Notes under the pieces: generated by a model
What the model was told of the DNA's origin: nothing
Database searches by the model: none
Seen by the model: the letters and a program-made list of their open reading frames with translations, nothing else
Translations under genes and position numbers: made by a program
Shown here: one piece after another, positions 8,240 to 17,633 of the stretch
How positions within the stretch are numbered: the first letter of the stretch is position 1
How the letters are laid out: every line of letters starts with the position of its first letter
From: Cyanobacteriota bacterium
GTDB taxonomy: Bacteria; Cyanobacteriota; Vampirovibrionia; Vampirovibrionales; Vampirovibrionaceae
Assembly: GCA_019751815.1 (NCBI GenBank)
Contig: JAIEMW010000004.1
Location: 787,933-851,932 of the forward strand
Direction of reading: 5' to 3'
Length of the DNA stretch: 64,000 nt

Positions 8240-10267
8240 TTGACGATGCAGTACTACTTTCTGAACAACATATGGATGGTCCCGGTCTATCCCTTGATTG
8301 CCGCAGTGATTATCCTTATTTGCCGCTCATTGGATCTTTATCGATCCAAAGAAATCAGCATGGGACTTGTTGTGGGGTCAACATTCTTAGGCTTTTTACA
8401 TGCAGTGGCTGCTTGTTTTTGGTTGTTTGCGCAAGACCCTGCTCATACTGTGTTCGTTGAAAAAAATCTTGAATGGCTCCATGCGGGACCCTTCACTTTT
8501 TCAATAGGCTACTTGTTGGATTCCATGTCGGTCATGATGCTTGTGGTCGTTACCTTTATCAGTATGTTGATCCAGATTTATACTCACGGTTATATGGAAA
8601 AGGACCCCGGGTATAGTAAATTCTATGTCTACTTGGCACTTTTCAACTTTTCAATGCTTGGTTTGGTTCTCAGCACAAATTTATTCCAGATGTACATATT
8701 CTGGGAGCTGGTCGGCGTTTGTAGTTACCTGCTGATTGGATTTTGGTTTACTCGCCCAGCAGCAGCTAAGGCCTGTGTGAAGGCATTTTTAATGAACCGT
8801 GTCGGTGATTTTGGTTTGCTGCTCGGTATTTTGGGTTTCCTCTATTGTTCAATGGGTTGGTGGCAGAGTTATTTAAGTCATAATCCTGGCACTTCTCTAC
8901 TGAGTTTTCACGCTTTCGCTTTAGCCGCGCCTCATGTGTTGGTTGTGGCTGGCCCTGGACTCTTCACCTTGATTGCTTTCCTGATTTTGATGGGGCCTAT
9001 GGCAAAAAGCGCTCAAGTACCTCTACACACCTGGTTGCCAGATGCGATGGAAGGGCCTACCCCGATTAGTGCCTTGATTCATGCGGCGACGATGGTGGCA
9101 GCTGGTATTTATCTTGTCGGCCGCGTATATCCTATTTTCCAGGTTTCCCCTTCAGCCACAGCGATTGTTGCTGTCGTTGGAGCACTGACAGCCTTTATTG
9201 GTGCAACCATTGCACTGACTCAAACCGATATTAAAAAGGCACTGGCCTATTCCACTATGTCGCAGTTAGGCTTTATGATGACAGCCATGGGAGTTGGGGC
9301 ATTTGCCGCAGGCTTGTTCCATTTGTTTACGCATGCTTTCTTCAAGGCAATGCTGTTCTTATGCTCAGGTAGTGTGATTCACGCCTGTGAAGATGAGCAA
9401 GATATGCGCAACATGGGTGGGTTATGGAGCAAGCTCCCGATTACTGCCTGGACTTACCTGATTGGGACGATAGCGATTTCAGGACTCATCTGGTTCAGCG
9501 GATTCTGGTCTAAAGATATGATTCTGGAGGGTGCCAAAGAATACGCAACCCCTATTTTTGCCTTACTCGTTCTCACCGCTTTTATGACCGCCTTCTATAT
9601 GTTCAGAACCTTCTTCCTGACCTTTACCGGTAGTTACCGTGGGAGCGCTCATGTTCATCATGAGTCGAAGGTGATGGTTTACCCGCTGGTTGTGCTGGCA
9701 GTACCGTCTATAGTGATCGGTGCTATGCTCTCTGGGGTTGCCCCATTCGAGCATTGGCCGGTGTTTGCCGCCTATATCCAGCCGCCAGATGTTACACCCG
9801 TTGTGATGGGGATGCTACACGGTTCTACCATTGCTGGGCATGGCGCCGTCCATGAAACGGTTCATCATGGCGCTTGGATTTCTGAAATAGGACTGCTCTC
9901 ACTGGGTATTGGACTTGCCGGTGTGGCTTTGGCCTTCTTGCTTTACGGTCCTAAGCCGATTATGAATCTGGAACAATTTAAACAGAAGCCAGTGATTGCC
10001 TCATTAAACCGGCTGTTCTCTCGTAAATGGTACTTCGATGAGCTTTACGCCGGCTTTGTTGAAAAAGTGTATTTGGTGTTTGCTAAAGCCTCTGCTCGTT
10101 TTGACTCGGGTTCGATTGATGGGTTGGTCAATTGGACGGGTCGCTCTGTGTCAAGTTCAGGTGCCGCGCTAAAAGAGCTACAGACCGGGCGCGTTCAAAC
10201 CTACATTGCCGTGATCTTTTACGCCATTCTGGTCTTATCCCTGTTATTTATTTATAGCCTTTTATAG
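8240..10267 (+). CDS. nuoL: NADH-quinone oxidoreductase subunit L (NuoL)
   Basis: The largest antiporter-like pumping subunit, 675 residues and about sixteen hydrophobic helices. It carries the Mrp-type signature HTWLPDAMEGPTPISALIHA, the helix-5 region FWELVGVCSYLLIGFW with the conserved Glu, and TDIKKALAYSTMSQLGF. The C-terminus has the amphipathic region and final anchoring helix expected of NuoL. The start is taken as TTG at 8240, five bases after GAGG; an ATG at 8246 is the alternative. It begins 22 bases after nuoK. Confidence 0.95.
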   Translation: MTMQYYFLNNIWMVPVYPLIAAVIILICRSLDLYRSKEISMGLVVGSTFLGFLHAVAACFWLFAQDPAHTVFVEKNLEWLHAGPFTFSIGYLLDSMSVMMLVVVTFISMLIQIYTHGYMEKDPGYSKFYVYLALFNFSMLGLVLSTNLFQMYIFWELVGVCSYLLIGFWFTRPAAAKACVKAFLMNRVGDFGLLLGILGFLYCSMGWWQSYLSHNPGTSLLSFHAFALAAPHVLVVAGPGLFTLIAFLILMGPMAKSAQVPLHTWLPDAMEGPTPISALIHAATMVAAGIYLVGRVYPIFQVSPSATAIVAVVGALTAFIGATIALTQTDIKKALAYSTMSQLGFMMTAMGVGAFAAGLFHLFTHAFFKAMLFLCSGSVIHACEDEQDMRNMGGLWSKLPITAWTYLIGTIAISGLIWFSGFWSKDMILEGAKEYATPIFALLVLTAFMTAFYMFRTFFLTFTGSYRGSAHVHHESKVMVYPLVVLAVPSIVIGAMLSGVAPFEHWPVFAAYIQPPDVTPVVMGMLHGSTIAGHGAVHETVHHGAWISEIGLLSLGIGLAGVALAFLLYGPKPIMNLEQFKQKPVIASLNRLFSRKWYFDELYAGFVEKVYLVFAKASARFDSGSIDGLVNWTGRSVSSSGAALKELQTGRVQTYIAVIFYAILVLSLLFIYSLL

Positions 10268-10278
10268 GAGACAGCGCT

Positions 10279-11931
10279 GTGGCTGATGTCCTCTCGTTTT
10301 TTAATCAGTATTACCTCAGTATTTTGATCCTGTTGCCTTTATTGTTTGCACTGATCATCCCCTTTTTGCCGGATCAGCCTGCCAGCGATTCTCAGGACGG
10401 GCCTGAATCCAAGCAAGCCAAAGGGATTCATACTTTTGCAGTACTTGCCTCTGTGTTGATTCATTTGTTTGCCATGCTTTCCTGGACAGGATCTTGGTTT
10501 GGCGTGATTACCCCTAAAGAAGAGCTGTACCACTGGCTACCCTCCTTTGGGATTAGCTATGCCTTGGGAACAGATGGGCTGTCTCAAATTATGGTGATTT
10601 TAACCACCTTCTTGCTCACCATGTCAGTGGTAGCCAGCACGGTATATATTAAAACCAGACTCAAGCTCTATTATTCAATGTTGTTTATATTGACCAGTTC
10701 TTTGCTGGGTGTGTTTTTGGCCAGAGATGCCTTTTTGTTCCTGCTGTTTTACGAGCTAGAACTGATTCCGATGTATCTCTTAATCGCAATTTGGGGCGGA
10801 CCTCGCCGCGATTATGCCTCCATGAAGTTTGTTCTTTACACCTTGTTTGGGTCTGTCTTTTTAATCGCAGGTATTTTGGCAATATTCTTTTATCTGGACG
10901 GTGCCAAGGGTGTTGAAACTTCTGAAATTTTCTTGTTTAAAACACTCGATACGCATTTGGTGGGCACCATTCCGTTATTGGCACAGTTGTGGATATTCTC
11001 GGCTCTGTTTATTGGGTTTTCGGTCAAACTGCCCGTTGTCCCTTTCCATACCTGGTTGCCAGATGCTCACGTGGAAGCTCCCACGCCGGTTAGCATGCTA
11101 TTGGCTGGTATTTTGCTCAAGATGGGTGCCTATGGATTGGTTCGCTTTTGCTTCGGGTTTTTCCCAGAAGCCGCTGTTTCTTTAGCTCCCGCTGTCGCTG
11201 TGTTGGCTGTGATTAACATTGTCTATACCGCTGGCGTGGCCTTGGTGCAGACAGATCTGAAAAAACTGATCGCATACAGTAGCGTAAGCCATATGGGCTT
11301 TGTTATTTTGGGACTGGCTGCCCTCAATACGACTGGCTTTAACGGTGCTGTGTTTGTGATGTTTAGCCACGGCATTGTGAGTGCAGCCCTGTTTATGTGT
11401 GTGGGCTCTCTCTACCACCGCACCCATACCCGAATGATTGCTGATTATGGTGGATTTGGCAGCGTCTCCCCAACTATCTTTTATTTCTTTATGTTCATGT
11501 CAATGGCCAGCCTTGGACTTCCTCTTTTGATTAGTTTTGCGGGTGAAAGTCTTGTATTTTATGGATCTTTTACCTCCAATGCCTTTCATACACTCATTCA
11601 ATTGGGCAAGTTGGGTTCTTGGCAGTGGACGATGCAAGCTGCTGCTGGATTTTCTGCTCTGGGAATTGTTATTGGAGCTGCTTACCTTTTGTGGATGCTT
11701 CAACGGGTTTTCTTCGGTCCCCTTTCAGAACGCTGGCAGGGTAAGATGACTGACGCAAACCGTTCTGAGGTTTTGGTGTTGGCAACACTGGCACTATTTG
11801 TAATTGCCTACGGGTTTGCACCCAAGTTTTTAACCCATCAGTACGAAGATGTGGTCGATAAAATGGCGACCCAGTACCAGTTTCCTGATGGAAAATACAC
11901 TTTATCCTCCACAAAAGAAGGACGTGAATAA
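10279..11931 (+). CDS. nuoM: NADH-quinone oxidoreductase subunit M (NuoM)
   Basis: The second antiporter-like subunit, 550 residues with about fourteen helices. Diagnostic stretches are FYELELIPMYLLIAIWGG, FHTWLPDAHVEAPTPVSMLL and QTDLKKLIAYSSVSHMGF. Translation starts at a GTG eight to nine bases after AGGAGA. The last 30 residues are hydrophilic. It lies 11 bases after nuoL and five before nuoN. Confidence 0.95.
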   Translation: MADVLSFFNQYYLSILILLPLLFALIIPFLPDQPASDSQDGPESKQAKGIHTFAVLASVLIHLFAMLSWTGSWFGVITPKEELYHWLPSFGISYALGTDGLSQIMVILTTFLLTMSVVASTVYIKTRLKLYYSMLFILTSSLLGVFLARDAFLFLLFYELELIPMYLLIAIWGGPRRDYASMKFVLYTLFGSVFLIAGILAIFFYLDGAKGVETSEIFLFKTLDTHLVGTIPLLAQLWIFSALFIGFSVKLPVVPFHTWLPDAHVEAPTPVSMLLAGILLKMGAYGLVRFCFGFFPEAAVSLAPAVAVLAVINIVYTAGVALVQTDLKKLIAYSSVSHMGFVILGLAALNTTGFNGAVFVMFSHGIVSAALFMCVGSLYHRTHTRMIADYGGFGSVSPTIFYFFMFMSMASLGLPLLISFAGESLVFYGSFTSNAFHTLIQLGKLGSWQWTMQAAAGFSALGIVIGAAYLLWMLQRVFFGPLSERWQGKMTDANRSEVLVLATLALFVIAYGFAPKFLTHQYEDVVDKMATQYQFPDGKYTLSSTKEGRE

Positions 11932-11936
11932 ACGCT

Positions 11937-13553
11937 ATGGAAAGCTTTATCCCCCCGTTGCTGATGAATTTTATGGTCAATAATAATGTGGCTCTCATTA
12001 ACCCTGAGATCCTTATTTTGGCTGTCTTAATCACCAATCTGCTCCTGGCTTGTAGTCCACTCAAAAAAGATCAAGAGTTTTCTTGGTGGCTTTCATTGAC
12101 AGGTACAGGCTTGGCTTTGGTGTCATTGGGTATACTCTTTGTTAACGTCTACTTTCCAACCTTGATGGATAATCAAATTACCATTCAGCAACACGGCGTG
12201 ATGAATGTGTTACAGGTCGATCTCTTCAGTTGGGTGATTCGGACACTTTTGACTCTGGGTACTTTCTTTGTGCTGCTGTTGACCCGGCGATATGTCGAGG
12301 AAAAGGCATCGGACATTCCAGGCGAATTCTATGTGGTTTTAATGGGTGCTTTGCTCGGCGGCATGCTGATGGCCAGCGCCGTTGATCTGGTGATGCTCTT
12401 TGTCGCGCTTGAAACATTGGGTATCTCCTCGTATATTTTGGTGGGCTACTTACGCGGAGACCTTAAAAGTGCTGAGGCTGCTTTAAAGTACTTGCTTTAC
12501 GGTGGGGCCTCCACGGCTGTTTTGCTCTTTGGCCTTTCATTACTGTATGGTGTTTCTGGTGGAAACACCCAATACGCTGCAATTGCTGATCAACTTCAAC
12601 GGCAACTGGCACCGTTTGGACATGCCATGATGCCTGTCGTCCCTGTGATGCTGACGATGATTATGGCCGGCTTTGCCTTCAAACTTTCTGCTGCACCGTT
12701 TCATATGTGGACTCCTGATGTGTATGAGGGTGCCCCTACACCAGTGACGGCATTTCTCTCTGTGGTCTCTAAGATTGCTGGTTTTGGTGCTGCCATTCGA
12801 CTCCTGTATCTGCTTCTGACACTTTTTGGGCAATGGGCAAATGTACTGTCTGTTTTGGCGGTGCTGTCGATGACCATTGGTAATGTGGTAGCCCTCAAAC
12901 AACAGAATGTAAAACGTCTGCTTGCCTACAGTACCATTGCTCATGTGGGTTATATGCTGACCGCCATGGTGGTTTTTAGTCTGAACGGTATTTCCAGCCT
13001 GCTTTATTACTTGATGACCTATCTTTTTATGAACCTGGGCGCGTTTGCAGTTGTCATCTACTTTGCCAACTTGACCGGCAGAGAAGATATTCAGGCCTTT
13101 GCGGGTTTGGTTCGTAAGCGACCTGGTTTGGCGCTGATGTTTACTATTTTCCTTTTGTCGCTTGCCGGAATACCCATTACGGCCGGGTTTTTTGCTAAAT
13201 TCTTCCTCTTCCAGTCAGTCGTGGAAGGCGGCACGAATTATATTTGGCTGATAGTGCTTGGGCTGCTTAATAGCACGATTTCACTGTATTACTACCTGAA
13301 TATTGTCAGACTGATGGTGATTGCAGAGCCCTCTGATGCGGTTGCGGCGCTGCCGGCTGAGCCAAACTCGATCCAGTCGATCTCATCGCTCGGTGTGGTG
13401 ATGACGATTTGCTTACTGGCGACTCTAGGCCTCGGCTTTTTTGCAAACCCAGCCTACGACCTATCTGTTCAAGCTATGACTCAAATGGCGTTTAAGAATG
13501 TGTTTCAGCATATTCAGGTTTCTGCGGTGCCGTTCCCAGGTGGCGGGCACTAA
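11937..13553 (+). CDS. nuoN: NADH-quinone oxidoreductase subunit N (NuoN)
   Basis: The third antiporter-like subunit, 538 residues. Motifs include ALETLGISSYILVGYLRGD, FHMWTPDVYEGAPTPVTAFL and KQQNVKRLLAYSTIAHVGYM. It closes the nuo run. Its final 62 bases are shared, on the opposite strand, with the 3' end of trmFO, so the two transcripts must overlap tail to tail. No nuoE, nuoF or nuoG is nearby, so this complex I lacks the NADH-oxidising module, as in cyanobacterial NDH-1. Confidence 0.95.
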   Translation: MESFIPPLLMNFMVNNNVALINPEILILAVLITNLLLACSPLKKDQEFSWWLSLTGTGLALVSLGILFVNVYFPTLMDNQITIQQHGVMNVLQVDLFSWVIRTLLTLGTFFVLLLTRRYVEEKASDIPGEFYVVLMGALLGGMLMASAVDLVMLFVALETLGISSYILVGYLRGDLKSAEAALKYLLYGGASTAVLLFGLSLLYGVSGGNTQYAAIADQLQRQLAPFGHAMMPVVPVMLTMIMAGFAFKLSAAPFHMWTPDVYEGAPTPVTAFLSVVSKIAGFGAAIRLLYLLLTLFGQWANVLSVLAVLSMTIGNVVALKQQNVKRLLAYSTIAHVGYMLTAMVVFSLNGISSLLYYLMTYLFMNLGAFAVVIYFANLTGREDIQAFAGLVRKRPGLALMFTIFLLSLAGIPITAGFFAKFFLFQSVVEGGTNYIWLIVLGLLNSTISLYYYLNIVRLMVIAEPSDAVAALPAEPNSIQSISSLGVVMTICLLATLGLGFFANPAYDLSVQAMTQMAFKNVFQHIQVSAVPFPGGGH

Positions 13554-14916
13554 ACGCTTCCAATTCGGATTTTGATCTGGCGCTAAAGGCCTGGTTTCTG
13601 ACTTGATTTCGGGATTTCTTGTCTTTTATCCGCTGTTTGGTCGCACTGGGTTCTGGCGCTAATGCGGGTAAAATTCCCCAATTGCTGTTAATCGGTTGAA
13701 ACGATTGCCCTCGGGCTTCTTCTCGAGTGATATAGCGTGTCAGTGCTCCAATCATGGTTTCAGCAGGCATCATCAGGGGGGCTTCTCCTTGAAACAACCT
13801 TTTGGCGTTAATGGCTGCTATCAGACCCGTGGCAATTGATTCTGTGTAGCCCTCTGTCCCCGTAAGCTGTCCGGCAATCAAGACGTTTGGAAAGGCTTGT
13901 AGCTGGAGTGTTGGTAGCAACACGTCCGGGCTATGCAAGTAGGTGTTTCGGTGCATCACCCCGTAGCGAACAATATCAGCATTTTCTAGCCCCGGGATGG
14001 ATTGAATCATTGATTTCTGCTCGCCCCACCGCAGGTTAGTCTGGAAGCCAACCATATTAAATAAAGTTCCTTCACGGTTGTCTTGCCGAAGCTGCACAAC
14101 CGCGTGGGGGCGTTTTTGGGTGTGAGGATTGATCAGGCCCACCGGTTTCATTGGTCCAAATCGAAGGGTTTCGGGACCTCGTGACGCAATCACCTCAACG
14201 GGAAGACAGCTCTCAAAGTACTGGGCTTCTTCTTTCTCAAAGTCTTTGAGAGGAATAGCCTCTGCATTACACAGAAAATTCACCAATCTCTCGTACTGTG
14301 AGGCATCGAGTGGGCAATTAATATAGCTTTCATCTGGTGCGGTATCATTTTGCGCTGCTTTTTCCAGTGCGTAGCGGTTTTGGCTGAAGGCGATCGAAAA
14401 ATCAATGGAATCTCGGGTAATGATGGGTGACGCGGCATCAAAGAAATAGAGCTGAGAGCGTTGGAGCATGGTGCTTAAATGCCCACTCAGACCAACAGAG
14501 GTCATCGGGCCCGTAGCAATAATGCTCAGTGCTGCTTCAGGAGAGAGTTCTTGCACGTCTTTGCAGACCAATTCAATCAGTGGATGCTCAGTCAAGGCCT
14601 GAGTTACTGCTTCGGAGAATCGTTCTCTATCCACAGCGAGTGCCTGCCCAGCGGGGACAGCAACGGCTTCAGCGATACTCAATAGAGATGAGCCCAGCAT
14701 TCGCAGCTCTTGTTTCAGTAATCCGCTGGCAGAGCTGAGTAATTGAGATCCTAAGCTGTTGCTGCAGACAATCTCTGCATAAGAGCTCTGATGGTGTGCC
14801 TTAGAGGGTTTTTCAGGCTTCATATCAAACAAAGTAACGGGAATGTCTCTGTTGGCAAGATAAAGCGCGGCTTCAGAACCTGCAAGACCAGCACCAATAA
14901 TGTGGATACGCTTCAT
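13492..14916 (-). CDS. trmFO: Folate/FAD-dependent tRNA (uracil-54-C5) methyltransferase TrmFO
   Basis: Makes ribothymidine at position 54 of tRNA using methylene-tetrahydrofolate and FAD. The N-terminus shows the Rossmann dinucleotide-binding motif GAGLAGSEAA, then AEIVCSNSLGSQL and ESCLPVEVIASRG, which hold the two cysteines discussed as catalytic in this family, and a C-terminal AGQLTGTEGYTESIATG that contacts FAD. Length (about 474) is slightly above the usual 435-450, with a basic tail. I prefer the ATG at 14916; a TTG four codons upstream is also in frame but sits too close to its AAGGA. The 3' end overlaps nuoN by 62 bases. Confidence 0.93.
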   Translation of the reverse strand: MKRIHIIGAGLAGSEAALYLANRDIPVTLFDMKPEKPSKAHHQSSYAEIVCSNSLGSQLLSSASGLLKQELRMLGSSLLSIAEAVAVPAGQALAVDRERFSEAVTQALTEHPLIELVCKDVQELSPEAALSIIATGPMTSVGLSGHLSTMLQRSQLYFFDAASPIITRDSIDFSIAFSQNRYALEKAAQNDTAPDESYINCPLDASQYERLVNFLCNAEAIPLKDFEKEEAQYFESCLPVEVIASRGPETLRFGPMKPVGLINPHTQKRPHAVVQLRQDNREGTLFNMVGFQTNLRWGEQKSMIQSIPGLENADIVRYGVMHRNTYLHSPDVLLPTLQLQAFPNVLIAGQLTGTEGYTESIATGLIAAINAKRLFQGEAPLMMPAETMIGALTRYITREEARGQSFQPINSNWGILPALAPEPSATKQRIKDKKSRNQVRNQAFSARSKSELEAFSARHLGTAPQKPEYAETHS

Positions 14917-15299
14917 GGTAGGCGGCAAATCCTTCTTTTATAACATTTTGTAAAATTAAGCGGACACGATATAGAAAAAACGGAACAAATTGAGGTGTTG
15001 AGTCAATAAAAAATATATCTCAAGGATATCAGCTAAGGCCTGAAAGTAAAGTCACAGGCCAAGTATAGGCAATTCTCATCTTAAGAATGTTTTTATATTT
15101 ATACAAGCAATTACTGACCAAGCAATATGTTCCTAGCTCTTAATGAGTAAAAAACATTGTCTCAGGTATTGTTTCAGCCAATGCTGTTTTTACCAGTTCC
15201 TGTTTCCAGTTCCTGAATCCTGAAAAATAGTAGCACGGTCTCATACCGGCTCCTTATTGTGATGTCCAATGATAGAAGATGAAGAGAGGGCTCTAACCA
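14917..15299. other. Intergenic region between trmFO and a small helical protein gene
   Basis: About 380 bases, AT-rich, with no convincing gene. It must hold divergent promoters for trmFO and the gene at 15300. A 10-base direct repeat, CCAGTTCCTG, occurs at 15193-15202 and 15206-15215. GGCCTG near 15037 can pair with CAGGCC near 15056 but no T-run follows, so I do not call a terminator. Confidence 0.5.
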
Positions 15300-15629
15300 A
15301 TGGGTTTTGCCGCCAGTCAAGCACGCTATTTAATGCTCACCGCCCGCAAAAGTGACCTTGAGTTACAAGGCCAGTTTATTAACCAAGCCCGGATGGCATT
15401 GGCCAATATTACAGGTCAACTCTTTAACATCAGTGCCAATCTTGAGCCTGAATCCCCCGTAATGATAGCACTGCAGGCACGGATTGCCTCCTTGCAGCAA
15501 ATTGATAAAGCGCTAGAACTTCAACTGCGCCGTGTGGATACACAGCGTGACGCCGTCCAGACAGAGATTGATGCTGTCAGAAAGGTGATCGGCAAGAACA
15601 TTTCTAGCACCTTTAAAACGTTTGGATAA
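15300..15629 (+). CDS. Small helical/coiled-coil protein of unknown function
   Basis: A 109-residue, almost entirely helical protein. The N-terminus reads ASQARYLMLTARKSDLELQG, followed by a second helix rich in Gln/Ala and a heptad-like region (about 55-95). AGAGAGGG lies nine to ten bases before the ATG, and a good terminator follows at 15687-15725, so this is a well-delimited single-gene unit. From memory, short proteins opening with S-Q-A-R-x-L-x-L-T-A-R recur in Melainabacteria and some other unusual phyla, without known function; I could not verify this. No signal peptide or catalytic motif is visible. Confidence 0.75.
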   Translation: MGFAASQARYLMLTARKSDLELQGQFINQARMALANITGQLFNISANLEPESPVMIALQARIASLQQIDKALELQLRRVDTQRDAVQTEIDAVRKVIGKNISSTFKTFG

Positions 15630-15686
15630 TCTTTTTCGTTTCTTTTCTACATCGTGTTCATCTGCAAAGTCCACATAATCTGTTCT

Positions 15687-15725
15687 CTCCCTGCGACGAA
15701 TTTCGTTTCAGGGAGTTTTCTTTTT
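15687..15725 (+). terminator. Rho-independent terminator after the small helical protein gene
   Basis: CTCCCTG (15687-15693) pairs perfectly with CAGGGAG (15709-15715), with CGA/TCG able to extend the stem inside, followed by TTTTCTTTTT. It ends the 15300-15629 transcript just before pheA. Confidence 0.8.
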
Positions 15726-15736
15726 ATAATCAGCAG

Positions 15737-16696
15737 ATGTCGACACCCACTCCCTTCAACGCGTCAAAAACTCACCCGAGCTCTCCAAGGCAGATTGCAT
15801 GCTTGGGACCTGCTTTTTCTCACTCGTATTGTGCGGCAGAAGCACTATTAGAGAGTTTGGCCTTGAAGCAGTCAGATTACGCCCCGCAGCCCTACGCCTC
15901 ACTTGAGAGCCTGACAGAAGACTTTCTGGCGGGCCATTTGGCCAGCACCCTACTTCCAGTCGAAAATGTGATTGAAGGCAGTGTGAGGCTCGTCTGGGAT
16001 GCCCTAGAGACAATCCCCGAGTCTTTCCTTAAAAATGTGGTGCTGGTCGAGTTCACCTTTGCCATTCATCATAGTCTTTTGGTGACAGAGACCTGGAAGG
16101 GCTTGCCTCAAACCCAGGTGGTGATGTCACATCCCCAAGCACTGGCACAGTGTCGGCGCTGGGTGCAAACACATTGCGCGGCGGACTTAACCTGGGCCCC
16201 AACAGCCTCTACCTCTGAGGCGGCTTTTCAACTCAGCGAGTTATTTAAGAGCGACCCACTGGCGGCATCTGAAACAGCGGTTCTGGCTCATTCGACACTC
16301 ACCTCACACACGGGCTTAAGGCTTGCCGTCCCAGACTGCAGTGATTTGGCCGGTAACCAGACCCGGTTTCTCTGGCTTCAACAACCAGGGCAAACACCAG
16401 GGCAAGCCAATCTTGTAACACCCTCCATTTCAGACTGGAAAACCACGTATATCCTCTCTGTCGTCGATCGCCCCGGAGCGCTGGTCGAAGCGCTGCAGTG
16501 TTTCCAGTCTGCTGGTATCAACCTCTCTCGGATCGAATCCCGGCCCTCTCGCAGCCAGTTAGGGGAGTACCTCTTTTATCTGGATGCCGTGCACACCAAC
16601 CCAGCAGAAAGTAGCAAGTTGCTAGAAGCCTTGGTTTGCGATGTCTCCCAGCACACCAGAACACTCAAATCCCTCGGGCCATATCCCTGTCTTTAG
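15737..16696 (+). CDS. pheA: Prephenate dehydratase (PheA, with ACT domain)
   Basis: Converts prephenate to phenylpyruvate in phenylalanine synthesis. The catalytic part (about residues 20-215) shows LGPAFSHSYCAAE, LLPVENVIEGSV and NQTRFLWL, the last containing the invariant T-R-F active-site triad. A C-terminal ACT domain (about 235-315), with RPGALVEALQCF and the ESRPSR motif, should bind phenylalanine for feedback inhibition. No chorismate mutase domain is attached. The first 18 residues are low-complexity. A perfect TATAAT hexamer ends six bases before the ATG and there is no Shine-Dalgarno, hinting at a leaderless message. The stop overlaps that of thrB by four bases. Confidence 0.93.
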   Translation: MSTPTPFNASKTHPSSPRQIACLGPAFSHSYCAAEALLESLALKQSDYAPQPYASLESLTEDFLAGHLASTLLPVENVIEGSVRLVWDALETIPESFLKNVVLVEFTFAIHHSLLVTETWKGLPQTQVVMSHPQALAQCRRWVQTHCAADLTWAPTASTSEAAFQLSELFKSDPLAASETAVLAHSTLTSHTGLRLAVPDCSDLAGNQTRFLWLQQPGQTPGQANLVTPSISDWKTTYILSVVDRPGALVEALQCFQSAGINLSRIESRPSRSQLGEYLFYLDAVHTNPAESSKLLEALVCDVSQHTRTLKSLGPYPCL

Positions 16697-17631
16697 CGTA
16701 TTTCGCCCTGAGCCCCATTGGTTGATACGCTCAAGCGCATCAGTTTAAATGGTTCTTCTTTAAATGGGACTTCAAGCGCTTGAATCACAGAACGCTCTTT
16801 CTCAGCTTCGGAGATAACCAAAATACTGGGCCCTGCTCCGCTGATGACTGTGCCTAAGGCGCCGTGCTGTCTGGCGATTTCTTTAATCGGGTCAAAATGA
16901 GGGATCAACGCGGCTCTATACGGTTGGTGAAGACGGTCTTCCAAGCTGTGACGAAACGCCTCAGTATCCTGCTGGAGAACAGCATAGCTCCAGAGGCTGG
17001 CTTTTCTGAGATTATAGACAGCATCCGCTAAGGAAACACTGGCAGGCAAAACTTTTCGGGCCTGGTGTGTCAGCAAAGGTTTTTCAGGCACGATTAACAG
17101 CACCTTCCAGTCCTCTGGCCAGGGCAAGGCCCGGTAAAAAGGCTGATCACTCACAACATCACACAACCATGTGCCACCCAATAAGGCGGGAACCACATTG
17201 TCCGGGTGCCCTTCAATTTCGATGGCCAGCGGGATGAGGTCGTCTAAAGTCCACCCTTCGGGTTTCAACATGGTGAGTCCGGCGATTAAACCCGCAACAA
17301 TGGCAGAAGAACTGCTGCCAAGACCTCGAGCCAATGGGATGTGGGCTTCTATTCCCAGTTGAAGTGAGGGCCTTGGGAGTCCTGCCTTATCGCAGAAAAG
17401 AGAAAAGGCCTGCAAGCTAATGTTTTTGACAGGATCCTCGTCCAGGCCGGTCACATCCACACAGGTTCCGGGTAAAATTTCGATAATATCAGGTCCATTC
17501 GATGCCTGAATCTTGAACTCAAAGCGATTATAAAGCTTTAGTGCCATCCCAAAGCTGTCAAAGCCGGGGCCTAGGTTGGCAGAGGTGGCTGGAACCTGAA
17601 CACGGCAGGGTCTGTTTGGCAACGCTGACAT
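16693..17631 (-). CDS. thrB: Homoserine kinase (ThrB, GHMP family)
   Basis: Phosphorylates homoserine for threonine synthesis. A GHMP-kinase fold is indicated by the N-terminal VPATSANLGPGFDSFGMAL, the ATP-binding loop PLARGLGSSSSAIVAG (about residues 95-110) and the C-terminal GAGPSILVI motif. Length 312 is normal. The ATG lies three bases after the stop of the M16 peptidase gene, so the two are almost certainly co-transcribed. The threonine branch connects with asd at 30769-31833, which supplies the shared aspartate-semialdehyde precursor. Confidence 0.94.
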   Translation of the reverse strand: MSALPNRPCRVQVPATSANLGPGFDSFGMALKLYNRFEFKIQASNGPDIIEILPGTCVDVTGLDEDPVKNISLQAFSLFCDKAGLPRPSLQLGIEAHIPLARGLGSSSSAIVAGLIAGLTMLKPEGWTLDDLIPLAIEIEGHPDNVVPALLGGTWLCDVVSDQPFYRALPWPEDWKVLLIVPEKPLLTHQARKVLPASVSLADAVYNLRKASLWSYAVLQQDTEAFRHSLEDRLHQPYRAALIPHFDPIKEIARQHGALGTVISGAGPSILVISEAEKERSVIQALEVPFKEEPFKLMRLSVSTNGAQGEIR

Positions 17632-17633
17632 TT

